The notes: generated by a model not told the origin, from the sequence alone. Positions 8,206-17,117 are shown, counted from the stretch's first letter. The stretch: DNA of 64,000 nt from Thermogemmatispora sp042408965 (GCA_042408965.1 JBHOQN010000172.1:1-64000); one strand, 5' to 3'. A program made the numbers and translations.

Positions 8206-9672
8206 TCAGCGCTTGCCAAAGTAGTCGCCGCGCTTGCGAGCACTGGGGGTCAAAAAGCGCTCGGTCTGAGCTGCGGCGGCACGTCCATTCATAATCATCT
8301 CGTGCGCCCAGATTAGATCTTCGCCCAGCACTTCGGTACGGTCTTTCTCCAGGGCGTGCATGGCACCAGCGATGCAGACCTCGCGGAAATGGCTGCCCGG
8401 CTGCCTCAACAGCAATGAGGCGACCGCGGCATGCTCTTCCTGACGATAGGCCGCGCCCAGAAAATGTTTGAGGAAGCGCACCGCCAGGGCCTCTTGCTCG
8501 ACCAGACCGATCTCGATGAGCACGTCGATACGGCCGGGGCGATCACGAATGCGCTGATCGATCTTCTCAGGATCGTTGCTGGTCGCCAACAGCAGCGTGC
8601 CTGCCGGATTGTCAGGGGTCGCTACACCGTCCAGCGTGTTCAACACCATCTGCAGCTCATGCGGGTCTGAAACGAACATCTCGAAGTCCTCTACCAGCAC
8701 GAGCGCCGGCAGACGGCTATCGGCGGCCGCCTGCAGAGCGTGTGCCAGATGCTGCCAGGAGGTGGGCCGACTGTTGCGCGGCGGTGCACAGACATAGAAA
8801 ACAAGGCCGCCCTGCCTGGCGTGATAGGCTCCTTCAGCTTTGAGCAGGGTGGTCTTGCCAGTCCCCGGTGGGCCGATCAGCAGCACCTTGCGCAGGCGCG
8901 GGACACGCAGCGCGGCATAGCGCCGTAGCATCGCTGTGTCAAAGATGCGCCGCTGAGCAGCAACCAGCGCCAGCGTCTCCTCGCTGAGCACGACATCGCT
9001 GAATGAGGCCCGCCTGATGACGTCGGCCAGATCATCGGTTCCACCGACGATCTCGATAGAGCCGCGCCGCTGGCGGCGGGAGATGCTATCATGGATCTCG
9101 TCCAGCAGCCTCAAAAAGGCCAGCCAGTCGTCCTGGCGCCCCAGCGGTAGAGCCACCAGCGCCACTGCATCACTGCTATCGCTCTCGTAGAAGTAGACTG
9201 AGAGGGCCGCCCAGCCACCCTCAAAGGTATAGGCTTTCCAGCCATAGCAGGGGGCTGGCAGTGTCCCTCGATCACCAGCATCGGCATGCCTTCTCATATC
9301 TGGCTTGAGGAGCATATCGGCATCAACCGTGCCTGCAATGCCACAGGCGGAAGCTGGCGGCGTGATCTGACGCCAGCTTAGCAGTTGACCACGCCGGACT
9401 CGTTTGCGCGTTTTACCAGCGGCAATCAAACGATCAAGCAACAGAGGATGATGCTCACAGAACATACGATTCTGCGCCGGGGAGGAGACAATCAGCACCT
9501 TGCCGGGCAATTGCAACTCGCGCCAGAGATCTTCCAGTGCCTGCGCCAGCACCTCACGCCGATGTACAAACAGATGCCTGACAATACCATCAGGGGCCTG
9601 CTGCCTCTCACCCAGGGACGCCATAAACTCGCGGTCAATAGCAGTCAACTGCTCTCTTCTCTCCATATGCAT
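8206..9672 (-). CDS. AAA-family ATPase with N-terminal unknown domain
   Basis: About 488 aa. The C-terminal half is a classical AAA module: Walker A GPPGTGKTTLL (about 265-275 from this start), Walker B LVLVEDFEMF, sensor 1 LLLATSNDPE, and an arginine-finger-like I-R-D-R-P-G-R-I-D-V. The N-terminal ~240 residues resemble no family I know and may recognise the substrate. The start is ambiguous: GTG 9696, ATG 9672 or ATG 9666, none with a strong ribosome site. A consensus promoter lies about 80 nt upstream. It converges on the trans-sulfuration gene. Confidence 0.8.
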   Translation of the reverse strand: MHMERREQLTAIDREFMASLGERQQAPDGIVRHLFVHRREVLAQALEDLWRELQLPGKVLIVSSPAQNRMFCEHHPLLLDRLIAAGKTRKRVRRGQLLSWRQITPPASACGIAGTVDADMLLKPDMRRHADAGDRGTLPAPCYGWKAYTFEGGWAALSVYFYESDSSDAVALVALPLGRQDDWLAFLRLLDEIHDSISRRQRRGSIEIVGGTDDLADVIRRASFSDVVLSEETLALVAAQRRIFDTAMLRRYAALRVPRLRKVLLIGPPGTGKTTLLKAEGAYHARQGGLVFYVCAPPRNSRPTSWQHLAHALQAAADSRLPALVLVEDFEMFVSDPHELQMVLNTLDGVATPDNPAGTLLLATSNDPEKIDQRIRDRPGRIDVLIEIGLVEQEALAVRFLKHFLGAAYRQEEHAAVASLLLRQPGSHFREVCIAGAMHALEKDRTEVLGEDLIWAHEMIMNGRAAAAQTERFLTPSARKRGDYFGKR

Positions 9673-9749
9673 TCTGCCAGACGCACTATTCAGCACATAA
9701 TGAAACGCAAAGACACAAAAAGAACGATCGCTCGAACTGTATTGTCAAG

Positions 9750-9778
9750 ATCATACCTGTCAAGCAGTGCTTTGTCAA
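9750..9778 (-). promoter_or_regulatory. Consensus sigma-70 promoter for the AAA ATPase
   Basis: On the minus strand: TTGACA (9773-9778), 17-nt spacer, TATGAT (9750-9755). The TTGACA hexamer occurs three times on the same strand (9743-9748, 9759-9764, 9773-9778), so one copy may serve as -35 and the others as a repeated protein site. Confidence 0.75.
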
Positions 9779-10035
9779 CATATTTCACATCCATTATAGT
9801 AAAAATCTGACAGCACTGCAGCCTGCAGGACACGCTGGCGCCTCAGCAGCAAGCACGGCGGAGACGATGGGGGCCATACGCGCTAGATACTGACTCATGA
9901 TCTGATCGGCCGCGAGCGACCGACCAGGGCAGCCAGTACACGGCCTCTAAGCCCGAAGGGGAGCAAATCGGGGAGGGACGAGTGGAGGGAGCGATCCAGG
10001 CAGTCCAGGCCGTGCTCCCTCGCCAACTCGAGCCA
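9779..10035. other. Intergenic region, nothing recognised
   Basis: Between the AAA promoter and the BON-protein stop codon. A minus-strand frame at 9843-10082 overlaps the real gene and has no family features. Confidence 0.6.
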
Positions 10036-11037
10036 CTAGCGGGTATGTCTGACATAGCGGCCGCCGGGTACCAGGTCCTCATCCCCCGCTCCCGTGGAGG
10101 CCATCACCGCCAGGCGAGCAGCTTCCGGGTCGATCGTCAGCTCATTGATGACGGCGCGTACCCCCTCCACGGAGCGCACGATCTCGCCAGCCACTCGCTT
10201 CTGCTCAGCGGTTCGTACGGCTCCGCTCAATCTGACGACGCCCAGGCGTGGATAGACCCCGATGGGCAGGCCGCGCGTGCGCGGATCATGGCCCAGCCTC
10301 AGAGCGATCGTGCTCGCCAGGGTATCATCGCCTATCAGATTATTTTTGATCTCCAGCAGCCCGGTCACTCCCATCATCTGGCGCTCGACCAGATCAGCAC
10401 GGAGCTGACTGGAGATGTTGCCGTCAAGATAGAGCACTCCATCGAGCACGCGCACGCTCATGCCTGGCATATCAACATGCAGAGGATACAGATCAAACAG
10501 GACGCCCTCTGCCTCTCGCTGCAGCTCGCTGTCCGAACGATACGGTGGCAGTTCCTTGAGGTCCTCTTCGGCGAGCGTCAGGCGGACCCGCTCCTGCGCA
10601 AGCTCGGTAATAGACTCCGCCCGCACAAGGGTGTCCTGGCCCGGGCGCAGATGATGAGCGACAATGTAGGTGATCTCGCCGGAGGAGGGCCTGACCGCAA
10701 CGAGTAGCAGCGTTCCCTGATGTCCGGCCCCCGCAGGTGTGACCGCGCTTCGGGCGGAGAGCGGCACGCCTGCCAGCTCTCCCACGGCCTCTGTGGCCAT
10801 CTGAGCGCTGCTCACATGCAGCCTGATACCATCGCTCGAAGCCTCGACCACCGCACTGAAGGGGAGACGCACCACCTTTTTGAGGAGCAGCCCTCTACTG
10901 ATGCCAACCTGCGTCACCACGCATCGAGCGGGGTCAACGACGAGATGATCAAGGATACCGTATGCTCCATCAGTACAAAATATGGTGCTTCCGAAACGGA
11001 ATTTGAACATTTCGGAGATCAGCATCGTGTTCGCCAT
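10036..11037 (-). CDS. BON-domain protein with PRC-barrel-like N-terminus
   Basis: 333 aa. The N-terminal ~150 residues look like tandem PRC-barrel-type strands (GILDHLVVDPARCVVTQVGI; L-P-F-S-A-V-V-E-A), followed by two BON-like modules: V-R-V-L-D-G-V-L-Y-L-D-G-N-I-S-S with a glycine-containing turn, then G-V-V-R-L-S-G-A-V-R-T and V-R-A-V-I-N-E-L. BON domains often bind phospholipid or peptidoglycan in envelopes, but no signal peptide is seen, so location is unclear. The ATG at 11037 is chosen for its GAGGA site; an upstream start at 11070 lacks one. Arrangement seen, role unknown. Confidence 0.75.
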   Translation of the reverse strand: MANTMLISEMFKFRFGSTIFCTDGAYGILDHLVVDPARCVVTQVGISRGLLLKKVVRLPFSAVVEASSDGIRLHVSSAQMATEAVGELAGVPLSARSAVTPAGAGHQGTLLLVAVRPSSGEITYIVAHHLRPGQDTLVRAESITELAQERVRLTLAEEDLKELPPYRSDSELQREAEGVLFDLYPLHVDMPGMSVRVLDGVLYLDGNISSQLRADLVERQMMGVTGLLEIKNNLIGDDTLASTIALRLGHDPRTRGLPIGVYPRLGVVRLSGAVRTAEQKRVAGEIVRSVEGVRAVINELTIDPEAARLAVMASTGAGDEDLVPGGRYVRHTR

Positions 11038-11249
11038 AACAATCCTCACAAGTACTCTCTCAGCCTGCACTTGCGGCCTCTTGCTGGCCCGTTGTCAGGC
11101 TGCCAGCAAACAGCCGGTCCCTCTCAGAAGAGAGTGTAACACGACTCTCCACCGCTGACAAGCAAGATCCTTCTCCACATCCTGGCTTTCTGGTAACATG
11201 AAAGAGCAGGAGAGCACCAGGCGGGTGGCCCATCAGCGACCTGGCCGCC

Positions 11250-11552
11250 ATGGACGCCACACTCCTGCTTCAAGCGGAAGACCAGAGAAAGGCGACGAAG
11301 CATATGGTTGAGCAGCATGAGTGCTATATCGAGCAATTTCCCCACCGCCTGCCCCACCGCGATCTGGCAGAGCTGCGTCCCTGCGGACACTACGCCTGCC
11401 CGTCCCATACCATCACCTACTATGGAACCGGCGACGACGATGAACTCACGGGCGACTACTGCATGGTCTGTTATGCACGCAGGTTTCCACAGCACTGTCC
11501 CGATCCTCTGTTGCGCAGCGCCGTCCTGGATGAGGCTGAAGAGCCGCGCTGA
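11250..11552 (+). CDS. Small Cys/His-rich protein, putative zinc binder
   Basis: 100 aa or, from the ATG at 11304, 82 aa. A compact array of potential zinc ligands is visible: H-E-C-Y, R-P-C-G-H-Y-A-C-P-S-H, D-Y-C-M-V-C-Y and F-P-Q-H-C. This looks like a treble-clef or zinc-ribbon domain with an acidic central loop. No clear ribosome site precedes either ATG. It converges on the GH1 gene with a 5-nt gap. The organised cysteines argue against chance; function unknown. Confidence 0.5.
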   Translation: MDATLLLQAEDQRKATKHMVEQHECYIEQFPHRLPHRDLAELRPCGHYACPSHTITYYGTGDDDELTGDYCMVCYARRFPQHCPDPLLRSAVLDEAEEPR

Positions 11553-11557
11553 CCAGG

Positions 11558-12940
11558 TCAGGCCAGCAAGCGACGTGCGGCTACCGAGGCGGTGCCGAAG
11601 ATGCTCTCGAGAGCCTCCGGGGCATAGCGCTCGACAATGCCCTCGGTAATGCCGTTCGCCCGACAGATTTCGCCAAACATACTGGCGCTGGGGCGCGGTC
11701 GCCGTTCCTGGGTCTGGGGATTCAGCTCGACCAGGCCAAAGCGGGCGCCCCACCCCTCGTTCCACTCGAAGTTATCCACCAGCGTCCAGTGAAAGTAGCC
11801 ACGCACCGGAATGCCCTCTCTGATGGCGCGATACACCATCGCCAGATGCTCCAGAATCGCTCGTGGACGCTGGCGATCTTCGGCATCACTCAGACCGTGC
11901 TCGGTCACATACAGTGGCCTATTGCCTCGTGTGCGCCGATAGACCAGACTGAGGACACGGTAGAGGCCAGCAGGATAGATCTCTCCGAAGTAGCCCCCCT
12001 GGCTGGGGTCCTGCCGTGGCGCTCCCGGGCGAATGAAGCGCCGTCCGAAGCATTCCTGCGGCAGATACGGGTCAAAGCGCACCAGATCGCGGGTATAGTA
12101 GTTGATACCGTGATAATCGCGCGCTCCCACCGCCCGGGGAAGAGGAGCGAGGAGCAGACCAGTCGGCAGCGGGAAGCGTCCATTCTCTGCTGCAGACAGC
12201 GCGGTCCAGTTGAAAAAATGATCCTGGATAGCGGCCACCGCACGATCCAGAGGGGAGAAGAAGCAGGCAGGATCAAAGAGCCGATAATCAAGGCAGTAGC
12301 CAATCTGGCTCTCTGGCTGGAGCGCCCGTAAGGTATAGAAGGTCTGCACGTGAGCCTCCAGCAGGTTGCGCAGGACTCGCAGGCCGCGCAGCACATGACG
12401 CTCGCCCGGCGGATACTCGCCAGTGACATAGCCCAGAAACGCATAGACGTTCGGCTCGTTGAAGGTCAGCCAGAAGGAGCAGAGGTCTCGCAGGTGCTCG
12501 ACGACGAAGCGCGCAAAGCGTACGAAGTAGCGAATATTCTCCTCACGGGCAAAGCCATCGCGCTCGGCAAACCAGAGGGGATCTGTAAAATGGTGCAGAG
12601 TCACCAGTGGCTGGATGTGCCGGCGTTGTAAATCGCTCAGCATGAGACGATAGCGTTCCAGCGCCGCCCTGTCCCAGCGCCCCTCCTCAGGCTCGATGCG
12701 GCTCCATTCGATGCTCAGCCGCAGGGCATTGTTCTCCATCTGCTCCGCCAGGGCGAAATCGCGCTCAGCCTGTTGCCACCAGTCGGCCGCCTGGCCACAG
12801 TGATCACCGGTCAGCATACGGCCCTGTCGCTCCCAGCGATACCACTGCGTATTGACATTGCTCCCCTCACATTGATAGGCCGAGGAGGCCGTTCCCCAGA
12901 GGAAGCCCTCGGGAAAGCTGAGTCTACGTTCTCTGGACAT
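11558..12940 (-). CDS. Glycoside hydrolase family 1 beta-glycosidase
   Basis: 460 aa, usual GH1 length; retaining hydrolysis of beta-glucosides/galactosides. FPEGFLWGTASSAYQCEG is the GH1 N-terminal signature. The acid/base is in TFNEPN (about Glu162) and the nucleophile in YVTEHG (about Glu347; the family consensus is TENG, so Asn is replaced by His). W-T-L-V-D-N-F-E-W-N-E-G-W and F-G-L-V are also conserved. No signal peptide: cytoplasmic. The ATG at 12940 is preferred because GGGAG is 9 nt upstream; ATG 12949 abuts that site. Confidence 0.93.
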   Translation of the reverse strand: MSRERRLSFPEGFLWGTASSAYQCEGSNVNTQWYRWERQGRMLTGDHCGQAADWWQQAERDFALAEQMENNALRLSIEWSRIEPEEGRWDRAALERYRLMLSDLQRRHIQPLVTLHHFTDPLWFAERDGFAREENIRYFVRFARFVVEHLRDLCSFWLTFNEPNVYAFLGYVTGEYPPGERHVLRGLRVLRNLLEAHVQTFYTLRALQPESQIGYCLDYRLFDPACFFSPLDRAVAAIQDHFFNWTALSAAENGRFPLPTGLLLAPLPRAVGARDYHGINYYTRDLVRFDPYLPQECFGRRFIRPGAPRQDPSQGGYFGEIYPAGLYRVLSLVYRRTRGNRPLYVTEHGLSDAEDRQRPRAILEHLAMVYRAIREGIPVRGYFHWTLVDNFEWNEGWGARFGLVELNPQTQERRPRPSASMFGEICRANGITEGIVERYAPEALESIFGTASVAARRLLA

Positions 12941-13178
12941 GGTAGGCATCTCCCTGGTCGTGCGTGCTCTCAGGATAGATCAGCGCTATCTCTGCCTCTA
13001 TTCTAGCCCTGGCGATCGTCAGAGGCAAGCAGTAGATCTGGTGAGCACCTCCTCCCCTCCACAGACGAGGCGGACAGGATGGGGTCAGGCAGATTCCTGC
13101 CCGGCTCGCATCCTGCCCGTCTCGAAAAGAGGAAGAGGCACGCCGGCTGAGCTACCCTGTGCCAGTGATCAGGTTCGC

Positions 13179-13343
13179 TCAAGCGGATTCAGGCACGTAG
13201 ACAGTCACTCTGCCGGTGCCCTGACAGTTGGGACAGACCATCTTCCTCGTGAGATCCAGATAGCCGGAGCCGCCGCAAGTGGTGCACTCGTCCTCTTCGC
13301 CATTGCGGGTCACGCTCTCCGCCGCAGACAGCTCGTTCATGGA
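13179..13343 (-). CDS. 54-residue DnaJ-type zinc-finger protein
   Basis: Two CxxCxGxG units, C-T-T-C-G-G-S-G and C-P-N-C-Q-G-T-G, separated by Y-L-D-L-T-R-K-M-V: one complete DnaJ central-domain zinc site and little else. The ATG at 13343 has a strong GGGGAGGTC site; the longer open frame to 13496 has none. The size and one-zinc layout recall Bacillus anti-TRAP (RtpA, 53 aa), but no tryptophan genes or TRAP gene are nearby, so this is only a structural analogy. Confidence 0.75.
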   Translation of the reverse strand, partial: SMNELSAAESVTRNGEEDECTTCGGSGYLDLTRKMVCPNCQGTGRVTVYVPESA

Positions 13344-13497
13344 AGACCTCCCCTGGTATGAGCAGATACCGCACGTCCTGTCTATCGCAGGTCGCGGGTT
13401 GCGCGAGATTTCGCGCTGATTCAAGAGTACAGCATGGTCACACAATCCAAAAGTGACTTTATTCCTATTTTTTGGGGAAATCATGGCACAGTACATA

Positions 13498-13525
13498 CTT
13501 ATATATTACCATGTTTTATAGTCAA
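13498..13525 (-). promoter_or_regulatory. Candidate promoter for the zinc-finger gene
   Basis: Minus strand TTGACT (13520-13525), 16-nt spacer, TATAAG (13498-13503), inside the AT-rich divergent region between the zinc-finger gene and the coiled-coil gene. The resulting leader would be about 145 nt. Confidence 0.45.
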
Positions 13526-13595
13526 ATTTAAGCATTGACCCTGGATATACAATTTAAAGCAAGTGTTTGCGTATTTAGCTCCATAGGAGTTGCGT

Positions 13596-14225
13596 ATGCC
13601 CGAACAATGGAACGCGCTTGTCACCCATTTCTCGCAGGTCACCGACGGTCTTGGTAAGCGCATCGATCCAGAGATCCTCGAGACCGTGGTCGCACTCAAC
13701 GCCCTGGACATTCCGACCGTCATGTCTTGCGGCGGACATATCGATGATGGACGTGGCCTGCTGCTTCCCTGGGTAGATATTCAGCCAGCGGACCCCGATA
13801 TGCAGGACCTGATCCAGCAAGAGGCCCACCTCGTCGAAGAAGCGAAAGCTGCCCACGAGAAGGTCACGCACTTGCGTGAAACGCAGGCAGCCAGGGCGCA
13901 GCTCGAAGAGGCCCAGAAGCTGGCAGATGCCATCTACAGGCAGCTCAATGACACCAAGTGGCAGCTTCGCCTGAAGCAGGCAGAGGTGCGCCAGAAGCTG
14001 GCCTCCTACCTGACAAGCTTCTACGAAGAGCGCCTGGTACCCTTCGACCGGCGTCTGATCATGGCGGGAGGTGTACGCACACGCCTGCAAAATCAAGGGG
14101 CCCTGGACCTGTACCTGACAGCTCCCTATGCTGTCCAGCGCCAGAAACTGCAGGAGTATCGCGAGGAGATCGCCAGCTTTACCGCTTTTCTGAAGCGGAT
14201 CTACTTCGCGCAGCAGAGCCACTGA
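13596..14225 (+). CDS. Hypothetical protein with central coiled coil
   Basis: 209 aa. The N-terminal ~65 residues contain E-T-V-V-A-L-N-A-L-D-I-P-T-V-M-S-C-G-G-H with D-D-G-R-G and a P-W-V-D motif. Residues about 75-145 are a charged, alanine/glutamine-rich helix likely to form a coiled coil. The C-terminus is basic and aromatic. The ATG at 13596 is chosen for AGGAG about 7 nt upstream; TTG 13590 is the alternative. I do not recognise the family. It converges on an XRE regulator. Confidence 0.75.
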   Translation: MPEQWNALVTHFSQVTDGLGKRIDPEILETVVALNALDIPTVMSCGGHIDDGRGLLLPWVDIQPADPDMQDLIQQEAHLVEEAKAAHEKVTHLRETQAARAQLEEAQKLADAIYRQLNDTKWQLRLKQAEVRQKLASYLTSFYEERLVPFDRRLIMAGGVRTRLQNQGALDLYLTAPYAVQRQKLQEYREEIASFTAFLKRIYFAQQSH

Positions 14226-14299
14226 GGGCAAGGCAAGAGAGAGGCCGCTGCAGGAAGCGCGATGGCCTTTCCTGGGCTGAGGAACGCTCACCACTCAGG

Positions 14300-14530
14300 T
14301 CAGGGCTGCGAGTCCTCGTCCAGCGCTTCAATGGGGATAAAGCCTATCACCTCATAAGGAATATTGAGCGCTCTCTGCAAGGCCTTCAGCGTCTGGATGT
14401 CGCTGATGGCACGATTGTAGAGTTCAATCTTGGCAATAGCATCGCGACTCATGCAGACGGCCTTGCCAAGCGCTCGCTGGCTCAAGTGCCTGCGATGACG
14501 ATACTCTCTGAGCTGCCTGCCGGTGAACAT
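14300..14530 (-). CDS. XRE-family helix-turn-helix regulator
   Basis: 76 aa, essentially one Cro/C1-type HTH domain: L-R-E-Y-R-H-R-R-H-L-S-Q-R-A-L-G-K-A, then M-S-R-D-A-I-A-K-I-E (recognition helix) and I-S-D-I-Q-T-L-K-A-L-Q-R-A-L-N-I. GGAGG stands 4 nt before the ATG. No effector domain. Targets unknown. Confidence 0.88.
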   Translation of the reverse strand: MFTGRQLREYRHRRHLSQRALGKAVCMSRDAIAKIELYNRAISDIQTLKALQRALNIPYEVIGFIPIEALDEDSQP

Positions 14531-14639
14531 AGAGCCTCCATCTGATGGACCATAGCATGGATGAAACGATCTATTATGCTTAAAAACTCCTTCAGTTATG
14601 CATCTATATATGTATCAGACGTACAGCAGAGCAAGCGAT

Positions 14640-14674
14640 AAAAAAACCCCACCCGGTCCGAAGGAGCGGGTGGG
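14640..14674 (-). terminator. Intrinsic terminator of the Nuo-like redox operon
   Basis: Minus strand: CCCACCCG / CGGGTGGG stem (arms 14667-14674 and 14648-14655), 11-nt loop, then seven T. It lies 35 nt after the last gene of the operon. Confidence 0.9.
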
Positions 14675-14708
14675 AGCGGGGATCAGACGACTGCGTTCAG
14701 GCGTCGCC

Positions 14709-17117
14709 TTAATCACGGATCGTCCGCGGCGGCAGGGGCCGCACCAGAGGACTCATCACTGGTAGATCCTTCTTGCCGCGCGGCAATCGCTGGCGGACCA
14801 GGTAGTTGGGAGCCAGCGCCAGGTCCTCTTTTTCCAGCGTCACATCGGGGCCGAAGCGGTTGAAGAAGGAGAGTTCAAAGTTGGGCGTCTCGCCCAGGGC
14901 ACCATGCGGGCAGACCTCCACGCAATCGCCGCAGAAGATACAGCGGTCAAGGGCGAAGGAGTAGCGCACCAGTTTGCGCTCGGCCATCATCAGCGAGCCA
15001 GTCGGGCAGACCTGCACACAGGCGCCGCAGGAGACGCAGTCGGTATCGTGCAGACTGACGTTGAAGGGGGTCGAGACAATGGTATCGAAGCCCTTGCCGA
15101 ACATGCCATAGCAGTCCGGCCCGATGACATCGTGGCAGACGCGCACACACTGTGTGCAGTTAATGCACTTATTGGGATCGCGCAGGATGAAGCTATGCGA
15201 CAGGTCCACCTCATAGTCGTGGTAGTCGCTCGGCTCGCCATCATGGAAGCGATTATCCACCAGGCCATGCTCGATGCTGTAGCGCTGCAGATCGCACTGG
15301 CCAGCAGCCGGGCAGGCGCACTGGAGACAGCGAGCCGCCTCACGCCGGGCCTGCTCCTCGAGATAGCCCATCTCGATAATCCTGAAGTTGCGCTTGCGCT
15401 CCTCATAAGGCAGCATGGGCATCTTCACCTTCGGCTCGACGGGCTTATAGGGCACGATATCGAAGAGGTCAGGCTTGCGCTCCTCCAGCTCCAGGCGACG
15501 AGCCACCTCGTTCATATCCTCGCCGTTGAGGTAGGCGTGGATCGAGCGAGCCGCCAGCTTGCCCTGAGCGACGCACTGGATGATCGTGCTCGTCCCCAAC
15601 TGGGCGTCGCCGCCGGCAAAGACGCCGGGGCGATCAGTCATCAAGTTGTGAGGGTTCGTCTGAATGGTGCTCCACTTCGTCCACTTGATGCCCGAACGCT
15701 GATCGAGCACGGAGGTATCAGGCTTCTGCCCATAGGCCGGAATGATCGTATCGCAGGGAATGACATGCTCAGAGCCGGGAATCGGCACCGGACGGCGGCG
15801 GCCACTGGCGTCTGGCTCACCGAGTTTATTTTTAATAAACTCCAGACCCTTGACGCGATGCTGCTCGTCGGTAATCACGCGCGTCGCCTGCTCGTAGAAG
15901 AGCAGCTCCGTGCCCTCAGCCTCCGCATCCTCAATCTCTTCCATCGTGGCCGTCATCTCTTTAATCGAGCGGCGGTAGGCGGTATGTACCTTTGCCCCCA
16001 GGCGCAGAGAGGTACGAGTGCAGTCGAAGGTAGTGAAGCCACCACCCAGGACAATGACCTCGGCGCCCTCCTTGACCGGCACTGGCTTCCCCTCCACCTT
16101 CTCACCCAGGAAGGCGATGGCATTGACCACACCCTCAGCGTCCTCGCCGGGAGCGCCCAGCGGGTTGCTCGTCCAGGCGCCAATGCCCAGGAAGACCGCA
16201 TCGAAGCCCTGGGCGAAGAGGTCGTCGATCGTAAAGTCGCGACCCAGCTTGACATTGCACTGCAGATCGACCCCTAGCTCCCAGACATGATTCAACTCGC
16301 GATCCATCATGTCCTTCTGCAGGCGATACTCAGGGATGCCATAGCGCAGCATACCGCCGGGCTGAGGCTGCATATCAAAGACCTTACAGTAATGGCCTTT
16401 GAGCGCCAGATAGTAGGCGCAGGTCAGCCCGGCCGGGCCGGCACCGACAATGGCCACCTTCTTTCCTGTCGGCGGGTCCTTGACAAAAGGCACTGGCGGA
16501 TCAAGCAGACAGGTCTCCGCCGCGTGGCCGTGCATGCGGCAGATGGCGATCTCTTCCTCCACCAGCGCCCGCCGGCAGGCCTTCTGGCAGGGTGCAGGGC
16601 AGGTCAGGCCCAGAATAAAGGGGAAGGGCAGCACCTCCTTGACCAGGCGCGCGGCCTCCTTCATCGAGCCTTTGGCGATCAACTCCAGGTAGCCCGGGAT
16701 ATCGATATGCGTGGGGCAATCGACCTGACAGGGCGGCTGACAGTAGGCGTTGTGGTCGGAGAGAATCATCTCCAGGTTGGTACGCCGGATATGGAACAGC
16801 TCATCCGATTGTGTGCGCACCACCATACCAGGCTGAGCTGGCGTATTACACGATGGCAGTGGTCGATCATAGCCCTCGATATGCACCAGGCACATCCGAC
16901 AGGCTGAGGTCGGTTCCAGCTTCTCATCGTTGCAGAGGTTGGGAATCTCGATGCCATTGTCCTCCGCTACGCTCAGGATCGTCTGATTTTCGTAAGCGCG
17001 CACGACCTTGCCATCGATGGTCAGCGTGAAGCTGGGCTGTCCGACCTCATCGCGCACCATCCCATCATGTCCATCCTGATCCAGCGGCATGAAACGATCT
17101 CTGACGGATATAGCCAT
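14709..17117 (-). CDS. Iron-sulfur flavoprotein: NuoG-type 2Fe-2S + GltD-like + ferredoxin domains
   Basis: 802 aa. Order: [2Fe-2S] domain (about 28-105) with C-N-D-E-K-L-E-P-T-S-A-C-R-M-C and a later S-C-N-T-P; GltD-type 4Fe-4S helical domain (C-Q-P-P-C-Q-V-D-C-P, then C-P-A-P-C-Q-K-A-C); FAD Rossmann GAGPAGL; NAD(P) motif V-L-G-G-G-F-T-T-F-D-C; GGDAQLG FAD loop; then three CxxCxxC motifs: CINCTQCVRVC, CVSCGACVQVCP and CIFCGDCVEVCP. The first two match the FdhA/NuoG pair. The last, followed by H-G-A-L-G-E-T-P-N-F-E-L, looks like the second half of NuoI. Probably the cytosolic electron-distributing subunit of the complex encoded by this operon. AGAGG precedes the ATG. Confidence 0.85.
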   Translation of the reverse strand: MAISVRDRFMPLDQDGHDGMVRDEVGQPSFTLTIDGKVVRAYENQTILSVAEDNGIEIPNLCNDEKLEPTSACRMCLVHIEGYDRPLPSCNTPAQPGMVVRTQSDELFHIRRTNLEMILSDHNAYCQPPCQVDCPTHIDIPGYLELIAKGSMKEAARLVKEVLPFPFILGLTCPAPCQKACRRALVEEEIAICRMHGHAAETCLLDPPVPFVKDPPTGKKVAIVGAGPAGLTCAYYLALKGHYCKVFDMQPQPGGMLRYGIPEYRLQKDMMDRELNHVWELGVDLQCNVKLGRDFTIDDLFAQGFDAVFLGIGAWTSNPLGAPGEDAEGVVNAIAFLGEKVEGKPVPVKEGAEVIVLGGGFTTFDCTRTSLRLGAKVHTAYRRSIKEMTATMEEIEDAEAEGTELLFYEQATRVITDEQHRVKGLEFIKNKLGEPDASGRRRPVPIPGSEHVIPCDTIIPAYGQKPDTSVLDQRSGIKWTKWSTIQTNPHNLMTDRPGVFAGGDAQLGTSTIIQCVAQGKLAARSIHAYLNGEDMNEVARRLELEERKPDLFDIVPYKPVEPKVKMPMLPYEERKRNFRIIEMGYLEEQARREAARCLQCACPAAGQCDLQRYSIEHGLVDNRFHDGEPSDYHDYEVDLSHSFILRDPNKCINCTQCVRVCHDVIGPDCYGMFGKGFDTIVSTPFNVSLHDTDCVSCGACVQVCPTGSLMMAERKLVRYSFALDRCIFCGDCVEVCPHGALGETPNFELSFFNRFGPDVTLEKEDLALAPNYLVRQRLPRGKKDLPVMSPLVRPLPPRTIRD

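Noticed and set aside
11124..11765. 213-aa minus-strand frame extending past the GH1 gene
   Set aside because: It shadows the GH1 3' end in another frame and has no recognisable family.
14904..16277. 457-aa plus-strand frame
   Set aside because: It lies wholly opposite the 802-aa iron-sulfur flavoprotein, whose domains and operon context are clear; the long antisense frame follows from GC-rich codon usage.
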